Shown: positions 7,719 through 10,645 of the stretch, piece after piece
How the letters are laid out: every line of letters begins with the position of its first letter
How positions within the stretch are numbered: position 1 is the stretch's first letter
From: Jatrophihabitans sp.
GTDB taxonomy: Bacteria; Actinomycetota; Actinomycetes; Mycobacteriales; Jatrophihabitantaceae
Assembly (NCBI GenBank): GCA_025966255.1
Contig: JAOPVG010000382.1
Span: forward strand, 1-10,645
Direction of reading: 5' to 3'
Length of the DNA stretch: 10,645 bases
Translations under genes and position numbers: made by a program
Notes under the pieces: generated by a model
What the model saw: the letters and a program-made list of their open reading frames with translations, nothing else
Databases searched by the model: none
Told to the model about the DNA's origin: nothing

Positions 7719-7730
7719 TACCCTGGACGG
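7719..7730 (+). promoter_or_regulatory. Probable leaderless -10 element of the DUF4032 gene
   Basis: TACCCT at 7719-7724 ends exactly 6 nt before the GTG at 7731, the same spacing as at mtr. The 61-bp gap after mtr has no Shine-Dalgarno sequence and no hairpin terminator. A convincing -35 is not visible. Confidence 0.5.
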
Positions 7731-8987
7731 GTGGGGAGTTTTCGTCTGACCGCGCTCGGCTCGAGCACCGACCTGCTCTCGTTGCCACTCGACGTACCAC
7801 TTGAGCAGTGGCCCGAGGAACTACTCGTGCACGTGCCCCGCGGGATCTCGCGGCACGTGGTGCGCTTCGTCGACGTCGCCGGCGAGGTGTTCGCGGTCAA
7901 GGAGGCCACCGACCGGTTCGTCGTGCGCGAGCATCAATTGCTCCGCTCGCTGGCCGAGCACTCGGTGCCCGTCGTCGACGCGTTCGGCACGGTGGTCGAG
8001 CGGGTGAGCAATTCCGGCGAGCCGCTGGGCGGGCTGCTGATCACCCGGCATCTGCCGTTCTCGCAGCCGTACCGCTCGCTGTTCACCGGCCGCAGCCTGC
8101 CCGGCCTCCGCACCCGGCTGCTCGACGCACTGGCCGGGCTGTTCGTGCGGTTGCACCTCGCCGGTTTCTACTGGGGCGACTGCTCGCTCTCGAACGCGCT
8201 GTTCCGCCGCGACGCCGGTGCCCTGGCCGCGTATCTCGTCGACGCCGAGACGGGTGACCTGCACTCGCGGCTGTCGGACGGACAGCGCGCGCACGACCTC
8301 GACATCGCGACGGAGAACATCGCCGGCGAGATGTTCGATCTGCAGGCGGCCGGTCTGTTGGATGAGTCGCTCGACGTGGTCGAGACCGCGCAGACCCTGT
8401 GGCCGCGCTACCAAGGCCTGTGGGACGAGCTCACCCACGACGTGCTGGTGCCGCATGACGAGCACTACCGCATCAACGCGCAGCTGCGGCGGCTCAACAA
8501 GCTCGGCTTCGACGTGTCCGAACTGTCGATCAAGGCCGAACCGGAAGGCCTGCGGCTCGCCTTCGACACCCAGGTGGTCGAGGCCGGGCACCACCAGCGC
8601 CGGCTGTTCGCGCTCACCGGCCTGCAGGTGCAGGAGAACCAGGCCCGCGCGCTGCTCGGCGACCTGTCGCGGTTCAAGGCGAAGTGGGAGGCCGGCACCG
8701 GCGGCGAGATCACTGACGAGACGGCGGCCCGGCAATGGCTGGACGAGAAGTTCTACGGCACCCTCGCGCTCGTCCCACCCGACCTGCGCACCAAGCTGCC
8801 CGACGCCGAACTGTTCCACGAGATCAGCGAGCACCGCTGGCTGCTGTCGGAGGCGCAGGGCAACGACGTCGGACGGGGTGCGGCGGTCGCCTCCTACGTC
8901 GACACGGTGCTGCGCGACCTGCCCGACATCCGCGTCGATCTCTCGTCCGGTCCCCCGACCGAGGAGTTCGAGCCGATCTTCTACTAG
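7731..8987 (+). CDS. DUF4032 protein with kinase-like N-terminal half
   Basis: A 418-residue cytosolic protein with no predicted membrane segment. The N-terminal half (about 1-230) has the landmarks of a lipopolysaccharide-kinase/protein-kinase-like fold: an ATP-lysine candidate in FAVKEA (K57), a catalytic-loop match WGDCSLSNALF (D150, N155) and a metal-site match LVDAETG (D171). The C-terminal half (about 235-400), with YRINAQLRRLNKLGFDVSEL and LFHEISEHRWLLSEA, corresponds to the DUF4032 region as I recall it. The substrate is unknown; small-molecule or protein phosphorylation is possible, and so is a non-catalytic role. The order mtr, this gene, MBL hydrolase, all on one strand with short gaps, suggests a loose functional group, but the leaderless signals allow independent expression. 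The start is fixed by GTG at 7731. The domain name is a memory-based assignment; the kinase motifs are seen directly. Confidence 0.85.
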   Translation: MGSFRLTALGSSTDLLSLPLDVPLEQWPEELLVHVPRGISRHVVRFVDVAGEVFAVKEATDRFVVREHQLLRSLAEHSVPVVDAFGTVVERVSNSGEPLGGLLITRHLPFSQPYRSLFTGRSLPGLRTRLLDALAGLFVRLHLAGFYWGDCSLSNALFRRDAGALAAYLVDAETGDLHSRLSDGQRAHDLDIATENIAGEMFDLQAAGLLDESLDVVETAQTLWPRYQGLWDELTHDVLVPHDEHYRINAQLRRLNKLGFDVSELSIKAEPEGLRLAFDTQVVEAGHHQRRLFALTGLQVQENQARALLGDLSRFKAKWEAGTGGEITDETAARQWLDEKFYGTLALVPPDLRTKLPDAELFHEISEHRWLLSEAQGNDVGRGAAVASYVDTVLRDLPDIRVDLSSGPPTEEFEPIFY

Positions 8988-8997
8988 GTTTCGACGT
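8985..8997 (+). promoter_or_regulatory. Probable leaderless -10 element of the MBL hydrolase gene
   Basis: TAGGTT at 8985-8990 lies 7 nt before the ATG at 8998 and overlaps the TAG stop codon of the DUF4032 gene. No Shine-Dalgarno sequence precedes the ATG. With only 10 nt between the genes, read-through from upstream is equally possible. Confidence 0.4.
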
Positions 8998-9663
8998 ATG
9001 GCGGACAGTTACACGGGCACGGTCGAGGTCGGCGGCGACATGGACGTCCGGCGGCTGCCGGGCCTGACCATCGCGAAGCTGGCCGTCGGGCCGATGTCGA
9101 ACAACGCGTACCTCCTGCGGTGCACGCAGACGGACGAGGGGCTGCTGATCGACGCCGCCAACGAGGCCGACCGGCTCCGCGACCTGGTGACGTACGAGGG
9201 CCCGGCGGTGTCGGCGATCCTGACCACGCATCGGCACGGCGACCATTGGCAGGCGCTCCCGCAGACGGCCGAGTTCGCCGGTGCGGCCATCTACGCCGGC
9301 GCGGCCGATGCTGACGAGTTGCCAGTGGCCGTGGACGAGCGACTGCGCCACGGCGACACGATCACCGTGGGCGACCTCTCGCTCGAGATCATCCACCTGC
9401 GCGGGCACACGCCGGGCTCGATTGCCGTGCTCTACCGCGATCCCGAAGGCGTCCCGCACCTGTTCAGCGGCGATTCGTTGTTTCCCGGTGGCGTCGGAAA
9501 GACGGGCTCGCCCGCGGACTTCGCGTCACTCATCCAGGACGTCTCGACCCGGCTGTTCGACCAACTACCGGACGAGACCTGGTTCTATCCCGGGCACGGC
9601 AACGACTCCACGCTCGGCGCCGAGCGTCCGCACCTGGACGAATGGCGCGCCCGCGGCTGGTGA
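8998..9663 (+). CDS. Metallo-beta-lactamase-fold hydrolase, glyoxalase II-like
   Basis: A 221-residue cytosolic metallohydrolase. All expected binuclear metal ligands are visible: THRHGDHW (H78, H80, D82, H83), the histidine of RGHTPGS (H137), the aspartate of FSGDSLFPGG (D159) and the histidine of YPGHGNDS (H200). This HxHxDH-H-D-H set and the small size match the glyoxalase II/hydroxyacyl-thiol hydrolase group, whose members hydrolyse thioesters of low-molecular-weight thiols. Adjacency to mycothione reductase makes a mycothiol thioester an attractive but unproven substrate. The ATG at 8998 begins MADSYTGTVEVGG, 10 nt after the DUF4032 stop. An open extension upstream in the same frame is a shadow across the DUF4032 gene. 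Other MBL activities (lactonase, persulfide dioxygenase) cannot be excluded. Confidence 0.88.
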   Translation: MADSYTGTVEVGGDMDVRRLPGLTIAKLAVGPMSNNAYLLRCTQTDEGLLIDAANEADRLRDLVTYEGPAVSAILTTHRHGDHWQALPQTAEFAGAAIYAGAADADELPVAVDERLRHGDTITVGDLSLEIIHLRGHTPGSIAVLYRDPEGVPHLFSGDSLFPGGVGKTGSPADFASLIQDVSTRLFDQLPDETWFYPGHGNDSTLGAERPHLDEWRARGW

Positions 9664-9712
9664 GTCCGAAATCGTCTTGCCTCGCCGGCGTCCCGCCGCT
9701 CGCCCGCGTGTG

Positions 9713-9784
9713 GTGACACGGGCATGGCCCCGCGCGTACTGTCTAGTCCGTTGTTGTCGTTCTGAAGGTAGCGATAGCAAAGGA
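9713..9784 (+). promoter_or_regulatory. Promoter and ribosome binding site of the STAS gene
   Basis: GTGACA (9713-9718) and TACTGT (9737-9742) are 18 nt apart and resemble -35 and -10 boxes of a housekeeping sigma factor. This predicts a transcript start near 9749 and a leader of about 43 nt. AAAGGA (9779-9784), 7 nt before the ATG, is the ribosome binding site. I looked for a SigB/SigF type GGGTAT box, common for such genes, and found none. Confidence 0.6.
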
Positions 9785-9791
9785 CATCGTC

Positions 9792-10181
9792 ATGATCGAA
9801 GAGGCTGAGTGGCATCCGGCCAGCCCCCGGGCCGGCCTATCTGTCGACCTGAGTAGCGACGGTGACCGCGGCGTACTCGTGGCTGTGGGCGAGGTCGACG
9901 CCGAGACCGCAAGTGTCCTCGTTTCGGCCGGCTTAGCTGCCCTCGCCCGGGCAGATCTGGCCGCCCTGGACCTCGACCTGAGCCAGGTGTCGTTCATCGA
10001 CTCCACCGGCATCGGCGCGCTCGTTGCCATCCGCAACGACGCGCTGGCCCGCGGAAAAACGCTGACCGTGCCGAACCCGAGCTCCCGCGTCATGGAAGTT
10101 CTCGCGATAACCGCGCTCGACACCGTGTTCGTCGCGGTCCCTACCGGACTCAAGGAAGCCACTACCGGGCGAAGCGGTTAG
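9792..10181 (+). CDS. STAS-domain anti-sigma factor antagonist (anti-anti-sigma factor)
   Basis: A 129-residue single-domain STAS protein. The core runs from LSVDLSSDGDRGVLVAVGEV to about residue 118. It includes LDLDLSQVSFIDSTGIGALV, where S71 in the DSTGIG loop is at the position phosphorylated by partner anti-sigma kinases (SpoIIAB/RsbW type). When unphosphorylated, such proteins bind the anti-sigma factor and free a sigma factor. The N-terminal extension of about 14 residues and the Arg/Gly-ending tail are short and unstructured in appearance. No kinase, phosphatase or sigma gene lies next to it here, so partners must be encoded elsewhere. A 128-bp gap separates it from the MBL gene. STAS domains also occur in other signalling proteins, but the size and motif make this call firm at family level. 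Confidence 0.9.
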   Translation: MIEEAEWHPASPRAGLSVDLSSDGDRGVLVAVGEVDAETASVLVSAGLAALARADLAALDLDLSQVSFIDSTGIGALVAIRNDALARGKTLTVPNPSSRVMEVLAITALDTVFVAVPTGLKEATTGRSG

Positions 10182-10303
10182 CTAGCCGGCCTGGCCGCCA
10201 GCTCGACGAGATCTACCACGACCTCCCGCATCCGGAGGACGCCGGAGTCGCGATCGAAGAATCGCTGCGACGACGGTCCGCCGCCCGTGCGGGACACCGG
10301 GGC

Positions 10304-10361
10304 CAACGTCCCCGGCCCGAGTGCGTCGTCCCCCGATCCGCGCCTCGGGCCGGGGCCGTTG
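10304..10361. terminator. Long GC-rich hairpin, probable terminator after the STAS gene
   Basis: The perfect 12-bp arms CCCCGGCCCGAG (10310-10321) and CTCGGGCCGGGG (10344-10355) extend, after one mismatch, by CAACG/CGTTG (10304-10308 and 10357-10361), so 17 of 18 positions pair around a 22-nt loop. It lies about 120 nt after the STAS stop, and the next gene points the same way. There is no U tract, which is usual in GC-rich actinomycetes. A role as a small-RNA or attenuator structure cannot be excluded. Confidence 0.55.
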
Positions 10362-10453
10362 ACTAAGGTCGCGATACCCGCCGCGCAGTTCACACAAACA
10401 GCATCGAGCGCCCGCTTCGATGTGTGGTCAGCGATGTCCTCGTCGCCGGATCT

Positions 10454-10469
10454 ATCAAACCGGCTTGAT
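10454..10469. promoter_or_regulatory. ArsR/SmtB-type operator
   Basis: ATCAAACCGGCTTGAT has ATCAA and TTGAT half-sites around a CCGG centre; 14 of 16 positions are symmetrical. The ATCAA-N6-TTGAT form is the familiar ArsR/SmtB operator. It sits directly before the -10 hexamer of an ArsR-family gene, so autorepression by blocking polymerase is the likely mechanism. Confidence 0.75.
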
Positions 10470-10470
10470 G

Positions 10471-10482
10471 TAACCTGGGCTC
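10471..10482 (+). promoter_or_regulatory. Probable leaderless -10 element of the ArsR-family gene
   Basis: TAACCT at 10471-10476 ends 6 nt before the GTG at 10483. The operator occupies the space where the -35 to -10 spacer would be, and no -35-like hexamer is evident upstream. There is no Shine-Dalgarno sequence. Confidence 0.55.
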
Positions 10483-10645
10483 GTGGTTGGGACCGGTATT
10501 GACGCTGGTTTGCGAGCGCCCGAGCTCTTCCAGCTGGCTGGCCACCCAGTGCGGTGGCGGTTGCTGGCCGAACTCGCGCGCAGCGACCGACAGGTGCACG
10601 AGCTCACCAAGCTGCTGGTCCGGCCGCAGAACCTGGTGTCCTACC
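10483..10645 (+). CDS. ArsR-family helix-turn-helix regulator, 5' part, truncated by window edge
   Basis: Fifty-four codons are visible before the window ends. After a short lead, the reading APELFQLAGHPVRWRLLAEL, then ARSDRQVHELTKLL and VRPQNLVSY, is the first part of an ArsR/SmtB winged helix: the helix containing AGHPVRWRLL and the recognition helix around RPQNLVSY. These regulators usually repress their own gene and a metal- or metalloid-resistance function until an effector binds. The effector cysteines cannot be judged because the C-terminal part is missing. In some actinomycetes, proteins with this kind of N-terminus continue into a low-molecular-weight phosphatase/arsenate reductase domain, which could be checked in the downstream sequence. 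The GTG at 10483 is chosen for the -10 and operator immediately upstream; TTG codons inside the frame are unlikely starts. Confidence 0.85.
   Translation, partial: MVGTGIDAGLRAPELFQLAGHPVRWRLLAELARSDRQVHELTKLLVRPQNLVSY

Larger units (their letters stand above)
10182..10482. other. 301-bp intergenic region with no supported gene
   Basis: Between the STAS stop and the ArsR-family start I see no convincing gene. Two overlapping minus-strand frames of 71 codons (10178-10393 and 10182-10397) and one plus-strand frame (10287-10502) are open, but none has a recognisable domain or Shine-Dalgarno sequence. The region holds a small CCTCC/GGAGG hairpin (10222-10238), a long GC-rich hairpin (10304-10361), and the operator and -10 of the next gene at its right end. 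Confidence 0.6.

Noticed and set aside
8218..8997. Long upstream extension in the frame of the MBL hydrolase
   Set aside because: It overlaps the DUF4032 gene almost fully and reads as Arg/Ser/Pro-rich shadow sequence; the hydrolase family begins near the ATG at 8998.
9751..9771. Possible SigB/SigF-type promoter before the STAS gene
   Set aside because: GTTGTTGTC and GGTAGC only loosely resemble the GTTT and GGGTAT boxes and the spacing is wrong; the GTGACA-18-TACTGT pair is better.
10178..10397. Two minus-strand 71-codon frames after the STAS gene
   Set aside because: They overlap each other, lack ribosome sites and recognisable domains, and one would cross the long hairpin. I could not support either as a gene, although a remnant cannot be excluded.

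Overview
The window is very GC-rich, uses GTG starts freely and carries a complete mycothione reductase gene. Mycothiol is the low-molecular-weight thiol of Actinomycetota, so this is almost certainly an actinomycete chromosome. The genus cannot be read from the sequence. There are no tRNA or rRNA genes, insertion sequences, integrases, CRISPR arrays or phage genes, and base composition looks even throughout.

Layout, left to right. (1) The 5' part of proS (prolyl-tRNA synthetase) lies on the minus strand and runs off the left edge. (2) A bacterial RIO1-type kinase gene diverges from it on the plus strand. An 18-codon ORF with a strong ribosome binding site sits in the 212-bp gap. (3) A large two-tier palindrome follows 12 nt after the kinase stop. 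(4) A secreted GH92 alpha-mannosidase with a long C-terminal beta-rich extension comes next, preceded by a perfect 14-bp LacI-type palindrome. A LacI-family repressor gene starts 4 nt after its stop. These two genes form a sugar-responsive unit: a secreted mannoside hydrolase and the repressor that probably controls it through that palindrome. (5) Three plus-strand genes follow closely: mycothione reductase, a DUF4032 protein with a kinase-like N-terminal half, and a glyoxalase II-like metallo-beta-lactamase-fold hydrolase. Thiol/redox housekeeping is a plausible shared theme, but only the reductase has a firm function. (6) A stand-alone STAS-domain anti-anti-sigma-like protein has its own promoter. 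(7) A 301-bp gap holds a long GC-rich hairpin. (8) The 5' end of an ArsR-family regulator gene runs off the right edge, with an ATCAA/TTGAT operator set against its -10 box.

An unifying feature is the form of the starts. Five genes (proS, mtr, the DUF4032 gene, the MBL gene and the ArsR gene) lack a Shine-Dalgarno sequence and have a TANNNT -10 hexamer ending 6 or 7 nt before the start codon, which is the signature of leaderless transcripts. The RIO kinase, GH92 and STAS genes have clear Shine-Dalgarno sequences.

Most of the window is ordinary actinomycete core and accessory metabolism. I see no clear novel multi-gene system. The items most worth a second look are the two-tier palindrome, the LacI operator with its unit, the mtr-DUF4032-MBL neighbourhood, and the uncharacterised C-terminal part of the GH92 enzyme.
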